A stretch of DNA of 64,000 bases from Priestia endophytica DSM 13796 (GTDB lineage: Bacteria; Bacillota; Bacilli; Bacillales; Bacillaceae_H), in contig NZ_FOXX01000004.1 in the NCBI RefSeq assembly GCF_900115845.1, forward strand, positions 293,653 to 357,652. The letters run 5' to 3'. Position 1 is the first letter of the stretch; every line of letters begins with the position of its first letter. Position numbers and translations under genes: made by a program. The notes beneath the pieces were generated by a model. That model saw only the letters and a list, made by a program, of their open reading frames with translations, had not been told where the DNA came from and ran no database searches. Shown piece by piece: positions 17,904-26,520 of this stretch.

Positions 17904-17931
17904 AATTAACATAATGTCCCTTATCAGTAGT
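17904..17931 (+). repeat. dif-like 28-bp site, copy d
   Basis: AATTAACATAA, centre TGTCCC, right arm TTATCAGTAGT (7 of 11 to B. subtilis dif). Preceded by TATATGATATACAAA as in copies b and c and followed by a hairpin. Confidence 0.5.
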
Positions 17932-17935
17932 CTAT

Positions 17936-17970
17936 AAAAAATAAGCAGCTTGAATTAAGCTGCTTATTTT
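17936..17970. terminator. Terminator-like hairpin
   Basis: AAAATAAGCAGCTT GAATT AAGCTGCTTATTTT, 14-bp stem. Confidence 0.75.
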
Positions 17971-18101
17971 AGCTTCTAATAAAAATCTAGAATTAACATC
18001 GCGAACAAATCAAATAAAATGCTGTTAGGCACCATCTCAAATTATCTAATTACGCAATCAGAAGATTAGCGATGAAATAATTTTCTTCGTGGGACTATGA
18101 C

Positions 18102-18563
18102 CTATTTTTTAGTGAGTAATTTTCGAACTACCTTTAAATTCATCAATAGAACCAAAAAAATAACAGGATAGACTATTGCTGAATACAATAATCTCCAGCC
18201 ATTATAATAAAAAAAGTCCGTTTTAACTGTGAACTATTCAAACACAATTGAAAAAATGGTCCAACTTAAAATGTAACTTAATTTCATCCCTAAACTCTTA
18301 ATAAAGGGATAAAAGTTTAAAAATAAAAAGCTAACAGATGGAAAATACATAATAATGGCTAAGAGTGACAGCCATTGAAAGCCTTTCTGAAAATAACTAT
18401 ATAGATTGTAATGTAAATCTAGAATTATGTCTGTTGTTATTCCGTAAGCGTAGGCAAAGCAAGATGTAGAATATATTTCAATATGAGTTAACTTCTTAGG
18501 TACAAAGAATGAGAGTAAATTAAAAATTATAAAAAAATAAAAATAATAACCATTGTCAGACAC
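18102..18563 (-). pseudogene. CBO0543-family membrane protein interrupted by one TAG
   Basis: The first 109 codons encode a hydrophobic multi-span protein that stops at TAG (18234-18236). The same frame then continues without a shift for 43 more codons (FTVKTDFFYYNGWRLLYSAIVYP...LLTKK) to a second TAG at 18102-18104. The join reads SIVFE-stop-FTVKTDFFYYNGW, and CBO0543-type proteins have EW here, so a TGG to TAG change explains it. The full product would be 153 residues with four to five membrane spans. The function of the family is unknown. The GTG start lacks a good ribosome site. Confidence 0.7.
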
Positions 18564-18911
18564 CTTCCTTTAAACCGTCCAAAGATTAATATGTTTCCTA
18601 TCATTTCACTTTTACTACATTTTAATCCCTCTAGAAGCAGTCATTGTAATGATAATTTGCATTGGCCTTTTTATTTGCCCAAAGGAAGGTTGGGTTGTTC
18701 TAAGTAACTAATGTAATGTTTATTTTTTTCTTACCCTATATTTTGCATTAAAGTTATTCCTTTAAATCAAGGAATAGGAAAATTCTATTTATAATTATAA
18801 AAAAATAATATTTTATTAATTTCTATCTTCATATTACATTAATAGTATAAAGTTCAAGTTATTACAGGACTATTAAATCACCCTACTATATAGTGAAAGG
18901 ATTGTTAAAAA
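18564..18911. other. AT-rich promoter-bearing gap
   Basis: Divergent intergenic region of 348 bases. No ORF, hairpin or repeat that I can support; it presumably holds the promoters of both flanking genes. Confidence 0.4.
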
Positions 18912-19991
18912 ATGACCACTTATCGTTTGGGAGTACTAGCTGGAGATGGAATTGGCCCTGAAATTGTAAGCGCTACAGTTGATGCGTTTAAAACAGCTGC
19001 AGATAAGGTTGGAGTAGATATTGATTGGATTGATTTACCTATGGGATGGGAAGGAATAAAACAATATAATGATCCCCTTCCAGAATTCACTACAAATGCT
19101 TTGAAGGATACTCATGGATGGATACTTGGTCCTCATGATTCTGCTGCTTATCCACTAGAACATAAGGTGAAACTTAATCCAAGTGGTGCTCTTCGTCATA
19201 CACTAGATTTATTTGCTAACATCCGCCCTGCTAAAACCATGCCAGGGATTAAAAGCGTAGTAGGAGAAGCTGATTTAGTTATCTTCCGTGAAAATACAGA
19301 AGGTTTTTATGCCGATCGAAATATGTTTGCAGGCCATGGAGAATGGCAAATTACAGAAGACGTTGTTGTGACTTCAGGTGTCTTCACAAGAAAAGCTGTG
19401 GAACGAATTGCTCATGTTGCCTTTAAAATGGCGATGAAGCGTCGTAAAAAAGTAACCATCGTTCATAAAGCCAATGTTCTTCGATTAAGTACAGGGTTAT
19501 TTTTAAATGTTTGTCGTGAGGTTGCGAAACAGTATCCTGAAGTCACTGTAGATGATTACCATATCGATGCAATGGCCGCTCATTTAGTACGTCGAGCGAA
19601 AGACTTTGATGTGATTGTGACAGAAAATATGTATGGAGATATTCTTTCAGACCTAGCAGGTGAGCTTGTTGGAAGTCTTGGATTAGCTCCTTCCATTAAT
19701 GCCAATGCAACTGTAGCTATGGCACAAGCAGCCCACGGTTCTGCCCCAGATATTGCTGGTTTAAACATAGGAAATCCAACAGGTATGATGCTTTCAACTG
19801 TCATGTTAATGGAGTGGCTTGCTGAACGGCATAATGATAACAATCTTAAGGAAATAGGTAAATTAGTTGAGCAAAGCCTTTATCAATCACTTAAAGATGG
19901 AATCAAAACGAAAGATTTAGGAGGCCATGCTTCGACTTCAGAATTTGCAAAGGCTATTTCAGAGAGAATTAACCAAATCGTGGTAAGTTAA
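18912..19991 (+). CDS. Isocitrate/isopropylmalate dehydrogenase-family protein
   Basis: 359 residues of the beta-decarboxylating dehydrogenase family. Signatures: GVLAGDGIGPEIV, ANIRPAKT, FRENTEGFYADR (substrate loop), VHKANVLRLSTGLF (catalytic Lys) and the metal-binding NMYGDILSDLAGELVGSLGLAPS with HGSAPDIAG. The substrate loop is unlike canonical LeuB, and the overall pattern suits tartrate/malate-type or NAD-isocitrate/homoisocitrate-type members. It lies 3.4 kb from the solitary leuA on the opposite strand, so a leucine role is possible but not shown. AAAGGA precedes the ATG. Confidence 0.82.
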   Translation: MTTYRLGVLAGDGIGPEIVSATVDAFKTAADKVGVDIDWIDLPMGWEGIKQYNDPLPEFTTNALKDTHGWILGPHDSAAYPLEHKVKLNPSGALRHTLDLFANIRPAKTMPGIKSVVGEADLVIFRENTEGFYADRNMFAGHGEWQITEDVVVTSGVFTRKAVERIAHVAFKMAMKRRKKVTIVHKANVLRLSTGLFLNVCREVAKQYPEVTVDDYHIDAMAAHLVRRAKDFDVIVTENMYGDILSDLAGELVGSLGLAPSINANATVAMAQAAHGSAPDIAGLNIGNPTGMMLSTVMLMEWLAERHNDNNLKEIGKLVEQSLYQSLKDGIKTKDLGGHASTSEFAKAISERINQIVVS

Positions 19992-19994
19992 TAT

Positions 19995-20042
19995 AATCCC
20001 TGTCTGATTCAAAATTTAACTTTTAAATCAGACAGGGATTTC
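19995..20042 (+). terminator. Strong terminator
   Basis: 15-bp stem AATCCCTGTCTGATT / AATCAGACAGGGATT followed by TCTATTT. Confidence 0.85.
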
Positions 20043-20099
20043 TATTTATTATGTATTGCTACTGAGGATTCTGATTTATATTGTTGTCACCTGTTTTTT

Positions 20100-20127
20100 A
20101 ATTACCATAGTGTTCGTTATCAATATT
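20100..20127 (+). repeat. dif-like 28-bp site, copy j
   Basis: AATTACCATAG, centre TGTTCG, right arm TTATCAATATT. Confidence 0.4.
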
Positions 20128-20218
20128 AAAAAACTAATTCTCAGTTTGTATCTTATTTAATTACAGCTTCTGTTACTTTTTTAATGATGGTTTAACACTA
20201 CTAGAGAGAACTTTATGA

Positions 20219-20546
20219 TTAACATAATACCTGAATCAAAAAAAATTCAACAAGTAAGATAATAAAATCTATAATAAAGGGTAAGATAGAAAATTCTTCA
20301 CCCTCTTCGTCTATAGTAGCTTTTTTCCAAGATATCTGCTCTTCTTTAACTAACTCATCTGGTGTAATAGCATAGATTTTACTCAGTTTAATCAAATTAT
20401 CCATATCGGGATAATTCTTATTTGTTTCCCATCTGTAAATGGCTGGCTCACCTAGATACATTCATTTATTGAGCAAGGTTCTCTTAGGAGATATTTTTCA
20501 TTTCTCTTAACTTTTTTAACCGCTTACCCAAAATCACTTTAATCAT
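20219..20546 (-). pseudogene. Decayed XRE-type helix-turn-helix regulator
   Basis: From an ATG at 20546 (AAAGGTAG upstream) the frame reads MIKVILGKRLKKLREMKNIS-stop-ENLAQ-stop-MNVSR-stop. A second frame then gives AIYRWETNKNYPDMDNLIKLSKIYAITPDELVKEEQ and a hydrophobic C-terminal segment. Joined, this is the XRE helix-turn-helix pattern RLKKLREMKNISQENLAQQMNVSRQAIYRWE. The first two stops are explained by CAA to TAA changes; a third stop and a frameshift follow. The C-terminal membrane segment suggests a membrane-anchored XRE protein before decay. Confidence 0.8.
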
Positions 20547-21003
20547 CTACCTTTCACTATTACTCTATAACAGATAAGTGAAATTATCTATAAACCCTTT
20601 GTAATAGGCATAAATCTATAGTTAACAAGGGAAATGTTAAATATCAAAGATGTATTTTTAGTTCATAGAGAAACAATTCAAGGAAGTTAAGAAAGCTTAA
20701 TGCCCTTATGAATAAAGGGTACTGAGGATTTTTTATTAAAGGAGAAAAAGTTTTGAGTAGTAAGGGAGAGGAATTTGTAAAGTCTATAAAACCGGATAAA
20801 TTATTAATGTATTCCCCTATCCATATAAACAAGAAAATCCTTTGCCCATAATTAGCAAAGGATTCCTTTTTATTAAGGGCTAGTCATTATAAGTAAGTTA
20901 ACAAAAACCCTAATCATTTACAAATTAATAACATACAATAAATGTTCTTGCTTTATACCATATAGAAGGACCTAAATCTTTATTTATGTATTCTATATCT
21001 TTA
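20547..21003. other. Intergenic stretch with composite repeat copy B
   Basis: Holds the CCTTTGC hairpin repeat B and a decayed dif-like left arm AGTTAACAAAA at about 20894. A 62-codon minus-strand frame runs through the repeat and has no support. Nothing else supportable. Confidence 0.5.
20836..20864. repeat. CCTTTGC hairpin repeat, copy B
   Basis: AATCCTTTGC-CCATAATTA-GCAAAGGATT stem, preceded by ATTAATGTATTCCCCTATCC shared with copies C and D. Confidence 0.7.
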
Positions 21004-21981
21004 TTAGTTCATCGTTAGAAAAACTTTTCTTGATTCAGTGAGAGCTCTATGAACATTTGCTAACGAAAAGGATTGAGAGATTTGGCTAAGTTGTAGAGTG
21101 TCATCTCGAATCATTTGTATAAGTTGATAAAAAGTGGCGTGCCATTCCTTTACAGAGATATTTTTATTCCAATGACGAAGATGAAAGATCTCTGCTTGTG
21201 TTTGTGTACGTTCCATAATTTCTCGATAATTCAGAGGAACTCCTGACAGCAACCCAATACTTAAAAGGATTCCTTTCGGTTGTAAGCAGAAGGCTAGATG
21301 AGTTCCTTCTATTCCCCCAATAGCATCAATAGCAGCTGTAGCTCCTCTTCCCCGTGTTAAATCCATTACAGCTTCCTTTAGAGGTGTCTCTTCTGTGTTA
21401 ATAACATAGGAAGCTCCTATCTCTAACAAGGAGGCTGTGTGTTTATCATTTCGAGTAATAGCAATAAGCTGGAATCCTATAATCTGAGATAATTGGACAA
21501 ATATACGCCCTATAGAGGATCCACACGCGTTGACAAGGAGGATATCATCCGGTTTAAGTTTTAACACTTGATTACAAATGACCCACGCTGTAATTGGATT
21601 AATATATAACTGTGCAGCTATATGATTATGAATATCTTCAGGCAATACAATGGCTAATTCTGCTGGCGATGTGACAAATTCCTGCCAAGTCCCTTGTCCT
21701 CTCAAGGGAAGGACTCGTTTGCCAATAAACCACTTCGAAACAGAAGGTCCGACATCCTCTACAATCCCTACCCCTTCATAACCTGGTATGCTTGGTACTG
21801 TGATTCGGTTAGCATATGCCCCTGTAATCGGAATAATATCTGATGGATTGATAGGACTCATCTCCATTTTAACTAACAATTCTCCCTCTTGAGGTAATGG
21901 AACGTCTACTTCCTCTATACGTAAAACATCTGAGGGGTTCCCAAACTCATAATACTTAATACATATACCTTTTAAAGACAT
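21004..21981 (-). CDS. Zinc-independent MDR-family NAD(P)H oxidoreductase
   Basis: 325 residues of the medium-chain dehydrogenase/reductase superfamily, quinone-oxidoreductase or enoyl-reductase (MECR)-like branch. An N-terminal GroES-like half (MSPINPSDIIPITGAYANRITVPSIPGYEGVGIVEDVG, about 43-80) precedes a Rossmann half (LLVNACGSSIGRIFVQLSQIIGFQLIAITRND). The structural zinc cysteines are absent. Substrate unknown. Two adjacent ATGs occur; the second is six bases after AGGAGG and is preferred. Monocistronic. Confidence 0.83.
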   Translation of the reverse strand: MSLKGICIKYYEFGNPSDVLRIEEVDVPLPQEGELLVKMEMSPINPSDIIPITGAYANRITVPSIPGYEGVGIVEDVGPSVSKWFIGKRVLPLRGQGTWQEFVTSPAELAIVLPEDIHNHIAAQLYINPITAWVICNQVLKLKPDDILLVNACGSSIGRIFVQLSQIIGFQLIAITRNDKHTASLLEIGASYVINTEETPLKEAVMDLTRGRGATAAIDAIGGIEGTHLAFCLQPKGILLSIGLLSGVPLNYREIMERTQTQAEIFHLRHWNKNISVKEWHATFYQLIQMIRDDTLQLSQISQSFSLANVHRALTESRKVFLTMN

Positions 21982-22112
21982 CATGTCCCTCCTTATTAAA
22001 GTTCTCTATTGAATTGAAAATACTTATCTTAGATTAAGAATATGATATATTTACTCCAAAGACAAAAATTTAAAGAGAGAAATAATAAAGAGTATCATCG
22101 TTTATCCTGCGA

Positions 22113-22799
22113 TTATAACGTGAATTTCCCACCATGATAACAATAGTAATTTTCAGCTTTAAGATTTTTAATCTTTATCAGAGACTGTTGGGCTTTCTCA
22201 ATATTTAAACAAAACTGTGGATTAGCAATGACTAATTCATGATTCTCTTTAACAGCTGCATCACCTGTAATTATACTTTTCAACCTTGGAAAATATAATG
22301 AAATATGCCCTGAAGTATGCCCTGGTGTTGCTACTATTCTACATTCGTTATCTAAAATCATATCTCCATCATGTACTTTCTTATTAATTAAAACAGGCTT
22401 CAAATTCTTTAGTTGTTGTATAAACCATTTACCAAATTCCATATCTTCATTTGACATATTTTCTAGCATTTCTTCGGCTTGAACCAATCTTTCTGCCTTT
22501 AATTCACCACTAATGTATTTTGATTCAACTTCACTAGCTATAATAGTAATCCAAGGATACTTTTCTTTAAAATCATATAAGGAACCTATATGATCATCAT
22601 CATAGTGAGTAATAATTATATTTTTTAAATTCTTCATTTCATATCCATTTTTCAGAATTTCATTTTCGATTAAAGTTAAAAAATTGATACACCCTGTATC
22701 GACCAAGGTTAGTTCATTATTCAGTATAATTAAGCTAGGATAAATACATTTTTTTTGTCTATTGAATTCATATTCAATTGGTAATTCTATTATTTTCAT
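22113..22799 (-). CDS. MBL-fold metallo-hydrolase
   Basis: 228 residues with the metallo-beta-lactamase metal ligands: ITHYDDDHIGSLYDF (the family HxHxDH is HYDDDH here, so the first-site ligand set is slightly altered), TPGHTSGHISLYFP and ITGDAAV, with a C-terminal YCYHGGK histidine. It probably hydrolyses a thioester or lactone-like substrate. The ATG follows GGAGGAAGAAAA. It is monocistronic, 130 bases from the upstream terminator of the next gene. Confidence 0.85.
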   Translation of the reverse strand: MKIIELPIEYEFNRQKKCIYPSLIILNNELTLVDTGCINFLTLIENEILKNGYEMKNLKNIIITHYDDDHIGSLYDFKEKYPWITIIASEVESKYISGELKAERLVQAEEMLENMSNEDMEFGKWFIQQLKNLKPVLINKKVHDGDMILDNECRIVATPGHTSGHISLYFPRLKSIITGDAAVKENHELVIANPQFCLNIEKAQQSLIKIKNLKAENYYCYHGGKFTL

Positions 22800-22897
22800 T
22801 TTTCTTCCTCCATTTATTTCTTATTTAATTTGATTATTCACCTTAATAGAATTTTGCATAATCCCATTACTTTACTATGCATAGATTATTCATTTTC

Positions 22898-22925
22898 AGT
22901 TCACATAATGTTGGTTATAGTCATC
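22898..22925 (+). repeat. dif-like 28-bp site, copy k
   Basis: AGTTCACATAA, centre TGTTGG, right arm TTATAGTCATC. A decayed relative with the identical AATGTTGGTTATAG core lies at 650-664 after the arginase-family gene. Confidence 0.45.
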
Positions 22926-22952
22926 AAATGATCCTGTAATAATCAACTTTAC

Positions 22953-22991
22953 AAAAAACAGGCTGTCTATCAAATAGACAGCCCATTTTTT
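22953..22991. terminator. Terminator for the VOC gene
   Basis: GGCTGTCTAT CAA ATAGACAGCC, 10-bp stem, with A-run and T-run on either side; works for the minus-strand VOC gene. Confidence 0.8.
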
Positions 22992-23004
22992 CAGGCGTAT
23001 GCTC

Positions 23005-23460
23005 TCACTTATTCATTTCTTCCCATTCACTAAAGGAAAGTTTGTTAGTTATATGTCTTAAATGTTCAGGTACTTCTACGTAACACATTAACTCTAAACT
23101 GTTTCCATCTGGATCATTAAAGTAAACTGTGCCGTTACCTTGATTTGGACGTATAAAGGGATCTATCGGTTGATTTGGATTAACAGGTCCAACTTTAATT
23201 CCGAGAGTATTTAACCATTCTACTGATGTCTTTAAATCCTCATATGTTACTTCAAAAGCAATATGGCGCAGTGCAGGATGATAAGGCGTCTTATATTCAT
23301 CACCTTCCCATAAACCTAGCCAACTTCGTCCTTTATCAATCCAAAAGAAAGCTGTAGATTCATCGCGCCAAGCAAGTTCCAAACCTAATCTCCTATAGAA
23401 ATCTATTGAATTTTCCAAATCCTTAACAGGTAGATGTGCTTCGTATATTCCTTTTATCAA
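23005..23460 (-). CDS. VOC-family (glyoxalase-like) protein
   Basis: 151 residues with the paired beta-alpha-beta-beta-beta units of the vicinal oxygen chelate fold. Candidate metal ligands are the His in YEAHLPV, the His in RHIAFEV and the Glu in GNSLELMCYV. Members include lyases, dioxygenases and resistance proteins; this one has no fosfomycin-thiol-transferase features that I recognise. The start is TTG, after GAGGATGATGTAAA. Monocistronic. Confidence 0.8.
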   Translation of the reverse strand: MIKGIYEAHLPVKDLENSIDFYRRLGLELAWRDESTAFFWIDKGRSWLGLWEGDEYKTPYHPALRHIAFEVTYEDLKTSVEWLNTLGIKVGPVNPNQPIDPFIRPNQGNGTVYFNDPDGNSLELMCYVEVPEHLRHITNKLSFSEWEEMNK

Positions 23461-23747
23461 TTTACATCATCCTCATTTCTAATGATAGACCATTTTATAA
23501 AATGGTCTATTACACATAGATTTTTACGAGGGAATTAAGCTTACTTTAAATGCATTATAAGAAAACATAAGAGATTCAACTATAAATTTAGTCAATATTT
23601 TGATTAAATAACAAAAGGTTGTTACTTTGTTTATTGTTAATATACTGACAATAAATAATAGGTGAGATAAATTCGATATTATTTGTCTTCCACAGTCATT
23701 ACTTAAATATTGTTTTTGAAGACCCAGCGCACCCTAAAAAGAAAGCT

Positions 23748-24443
23748 TTAATTATAATTCTCCCCTAATAATAAATAGTTTATTTTAGATTGGCTATATT
23801 GATAAAATTGAAAATTTTCAACTGGTTTAGTAGAACAGACTGACATACAATAATCATCATTGATAAATTCACTATGGAAATAATAAGTTTTATTATTTTC
23901 CTCAAAATATGGTTTGATTTCGTTATTTATAGAGGAAAAGCAGATAGAATTAAGAGGAGAATACAACCCCCTACCGGTCGCTTTCAAATAGCTCTCTTTT
24001 AAAGTCCAAATCTTAAAAAATTTTCCCCTCATGTTAGATTGACAAGTTATATACTCATATTCTTGTTGTGTAAAAAAACTTGATGATAATTCTTTATAGT
24101 CTAGATTGATACATTCTTGAATATCAACTCCAATTTCCTCACTCCCTATAGCTATAGCAATAAATTTACCAGAATGAGATATATTAAATGCGAGTGCCTT
24201 TTCTGAGTCTATATAGGGTTTTCCATATTTCCCATATTTAAATTTAATATCTACTAATTCACAGCAAAGTTCACATGAAATTAAATATCTAAGAAATAAG
24301 TGACTTAGGAATGAACGTATTTTATCCTTTTCATTTACGAATTTTGAAATTTTTTGTCTAATCTCCTTATCTAATATTGGGTAGAAACTCCTGTAATTAT
24401 TAAAATCATAGCGATAATCTATATTAAGTAAGTGTATCTGCAC
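23748..24443 (-). CDS. Sfp-type 4'-phosphopantetheinyl transferase
   Basis: 231 residues with the Sfp-family order GKPYI, AFNISHSGKFIAIAIG, EEIGVDIQEC (Mg-binding Asp) and FFKIWTLKESYLKATGRGL (WxxKEA-type motif with SY instead of A). It activates carrier proteins by transferring phosphopantetheine from CoA to the conserved serine, and the NRPS at 29780 has two such serines. This is therefore the likely activating enzyme for the pathway. It starts with GTG after AAAGGAGAGCTTATAA. It lies 760 bases from the antiporter gene, on the opposite strand. Confidence 0.92.
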   Translation of the reverse strand: MQIHLLNIDYRYDFNNYRSFYPILDKEIRQKISKFVNEKDKIRSFLSHLFLRYLISCELCCELVDIKFKYGKYGKPYIDSEKALAFNISHSGKFIAIAIGSEEIGVDIQECINLDYKELSSSFFTQQEYEYITCQSNMRGKFFKIWTLKESYLKATGRGLYSPLNSICFSSINNEIKPYFEENNKTYYFHSEFINDDYCMSVCSTKPVENFQFYQYSQSKINYLLLGENYN

Positions 24444-24760
24444 TTATAAGCTCTCCTTTATAAACTTTGTCATGAATATATGTTAATCTTCTTCAGGATA
24501 ATATATCCAAAAAACAATATCAAATGATGTTTTGGTTCACGAAATAATCTATTTTTTAGAATATTTTCATTTACATTGTCATTATGCGAGAAATTGATAG
24601 TTTTGTTTTTGATATAATAAAAGTATTATTTTTCTATTCAACTATTTATAATGATTAATGTGCAAAGAGGCTATGTCTATACAACTGATTTAAAGTTTAG
24701 TGTCTGATTGTCCATCTTAATGCAATATAGAGCGATTCTCAGAAAGAGAATCAACAAAGA

Positions 24761-24789
24761 AAAAAGCTGAAGATACTCTTCAGCTTTTT
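24761..24789. terminator. Terminator hairpin
   Basis: AAAAAGCTGAAGA TAC TCTTCAGCTTTTT. A second small hairpin GATTCTC AGAAA GAGAATC is at 24734-24752. Confidence 0.75.
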
Positions 24790-24790
24790 A

Positions 24791-24910
24791 TTATACCGTC
24801 CAATGTTCAAATGAAGAAATTCTTAAATCTCCTTTTTTGGTCACATTGCGGTATTTCACAACACCTTTTAACTTCGGCTCAAAGTAGATAAAATTGTGTT
24901 TTTCGTTAAC
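24791..24910 (-). pseudogene. C-terminal fragment resembling an ATP-dependent DNA ligase
   Basis: About 39 codons read FVNEKHNFIYFEPKLKGVVKYRNVTKKGDLRISSFEHWTV, ending directly before the terminator, with an in-frame stop just upstream. The pattern of VKYRN-TKKG-LRI-SF near a C-terminus recalls the OB-fold end of bacterial ATP-dependent DNA ligases. The rest of the gene is absent. Family assignment is tentative. Confidence 0.35.
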
Positions 24911-24984
24911 AAACTATTAAATAGCAAAATTTTTTTTAAAATAGTTAACAAATTATTAAATAGCAGAAGGATTTTTTTAAATAT
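24906..24984 (+). repeat. Two-copy tandem repeat, unit about 39 bp
   Basis: GTTAACAAACTATTAAATAG at 24906 recurs as GTTAACAAATTATTAAATAG at 24945; both units end in a T-run. It lies between the ligase-like fragment and the antiporter. Confidence 0.7.
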
Positions 24985-25206
24985 TATATAAATTATATAG
25001 GGTGTTAAATATTTACATAAGAAAGGAGGAAGAGTATTTCGCAATATTGACAACGTTACATTTATACTAGGGGTACATTTTCCAGGAACGAAAGAAATGC
25101 AGTTCATACGCCGGCTTGATCCCAATGGATAGATTCTTGTCTAAAACAAGGCAAAAGCGTGAGAATGAAGAATAAAAAATTAATCTATAGAAGGAGTTAA
25201 TTACAC

Positions 25207-26493
25207 TTGGGCAGTAATATGGAGTTGTTTTTAAGTTTTATCCCTGCTTTGATTTTAGTATTGGTAGCTTCTTATATCTGTGGTAATTTAGCTCGTTATA
25301 TTGGGCAACCCAAAGTGGTTGGTGAAATGATAGCCGGAATTTTAATCGGACCTTCATTTTTAGGGATATTTGCCCCTCAATTTATGTCTACTCTATTCAC
25401 TATAGATATAAAAAGTATTTTATATATTCTTAGTAATATAGGTTTGGGTATGTATATGTTCCTTGTAGGAGCAGAAGTAGATGAGAAGAAACTGACAGGA
25501 AACCTAATTAAAAAATGCACAATTCTCTCTACATCTGGAATAATCGTTCCGCTTCTATTAGGAATCATGGTTGGGGTCATTTATTATTCAAAGCTATCCC
25601 TTCCCGATGTGAATATATACCTATTTGCATTATTCATAGGGTCTGCTCTGGCACTTACGGCTTTTCCAATGTTAGCGAGAATTTTACAAGAACGGAATTT
25701 AACCACGTCTAACTTTGGTACATTAGCTTTGATTGCTGCTTCGATTGATGATGCACTGGCATGGTGTTTAGTTGCATTAATTACTGCATTAGCACAAGCA
25801 CAAGGCGTATTAGCAGGAATAACTGCTATTACTTTCGGTACGTTATTCGCTTGTTTTATGCTTCTTGTTGGGAAGAAGTGGTTAACGCGTCTAGGAGAAA
25901 GAGTGGAAAAAGAAGGATCACTTTCGATGAATCATTTCTCCTTAGTCCTTCTGCTCCTTCTTGTTGCCATTTGGTTTACTGACTATGTTGGTGTTTATTC
26001 TGTGTTTGGTGGTTTTATCGTAGGTTTGTCGATGCCAAGAAATAAGGTTTTTTTACAAGAATTGAAATCGAAATTCCAGCCTTTTGTAATTACTTTGTTA
26101 TTACCCATTTTCTTTGCTTATTCTGGACTAAATACAAACTTCACAACGATCTTTAATGATATGTCACTTCTGATTCCCGCAATAGTAGTGCTTGTTGCAT
26201 CGATTGCGGGTAAATATGGAGGATGTGCACTAGCCATGAAAAGTATTGGATATTCTTGGCGGGAAGCGTCCGCGATTGGGATTCTAATGAATGCACGAGG
26301 TTTAATGGTGCTTATCCTTGTTAACATCGGAATCACATACAAAATCATTACACCTCAAGTTTTCGCCATTTTAGTATTAATGACACTGGTTACTACCATT
26401 GTGGTAATGCCGATCTTTAATATTCTTTATCCAGAAAACCCAAAAGAAAATCAAAATGTTCTAGATTTAAAACCATTTTCAAAACAATCTTAG
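25207..26493 (+). CDS. CPA2-family cation:proton antiporter
   Basis: 428 residues, 11-13 hydrophobic spans, Na+/H+ exchanger domain without a C-terminal RCK/TrkA domain. Signatures: YIGQPKVVGEMIAGILIGPSFLG near the N-terminus, ALTAFPMLARILQERNL and ALIAASIDDALAWCLVAL, where the DD pair corresponds to the ion-binding aspartates of the family. It probably exchanges Na+ or K+ for protons. The start is a TTG 10 bases after AAGGAG; the ATG four codons later lacks a site. It forms a tight pair with the flavoprotein gene 27 bases downstream. A link to the NRPS product is only positional. Confidence 0.85.
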   Translation: MGSNMELFLSFIPALILVLVASYICGNLARYIGQPKVVGEMIAGILIGPSFLGIFAPQFMSTLFTIDIKSILYILSNIGLGMYMFLVGAEVDEKKLTGNLIKKCTILSTSGIIVPLLLGIMVGVIYYSKLSLPDVNIYLFALFIGSALALTAFPMLARILQERNLTTSNFGTLALIAASIDDALAWCLVALITALAQAQGVLAGITAITFGTLFACFMLLVGKKWLTRLGERVEKEGSLSMNHFSLVLLLLLVAIWFTDYVGVYSVFGGFIVGLSMPRNKVFLQELKSKFQPFVITLLLPIFFAYSGLNTNFTTIFNDMSLLIPAIVVLVASIAGKYGGCALAMKSIGYSWREASAIGILMNARGLMVLILVNIGITYKIITPQVFAILVLMTLVTTIVVMPIFNILYPENPKENQNVLDLKPFSKQS

Positions 26494-26520
26494 GATTGCA
26501 GTTATAATGGAGGGATTTAC

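Larger units (their letters stand above)
24444..25206. other. AT-rich gap with gene fragments, hairpins and a tandem repeat
   Basis: Besides a ligase-like fragment, two hairpins and a tandem repeat, bases 25040-25130 are GC-richer and read RNIDNVTFILGVHFPGTKEMQFIRRLDPNG on the plus strand before a stop. A ribosome-site-like AAAGGAGGAAG precedes this. I cannot name it; it may be a gene fragment. Confidence 0.45.

Noticed and set aside
20644..20832. 62-codon minus-strand ORF
   Set aside because: Runs through repeat copy B; no ribosome site.
23005..23460. Fosfomycin resistance protein (FosB)
   Set aside because: The VOC fold fits, but length (151 residues) and motif spacing do not match FosB as I know it; left as a generic VOC protein.
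24868..25125. 85-codon minus-strand ORF
   Set aside because: Low-complexity translation of the AT-rich tandem repeat; no ribosome site.
26118..26348. Antisense ORFs inside the antiporter, NRPS, yng and other genes
   Set aside because: They mirror codon structure of strong coding frames and have no ribosome sites or recognisable products.
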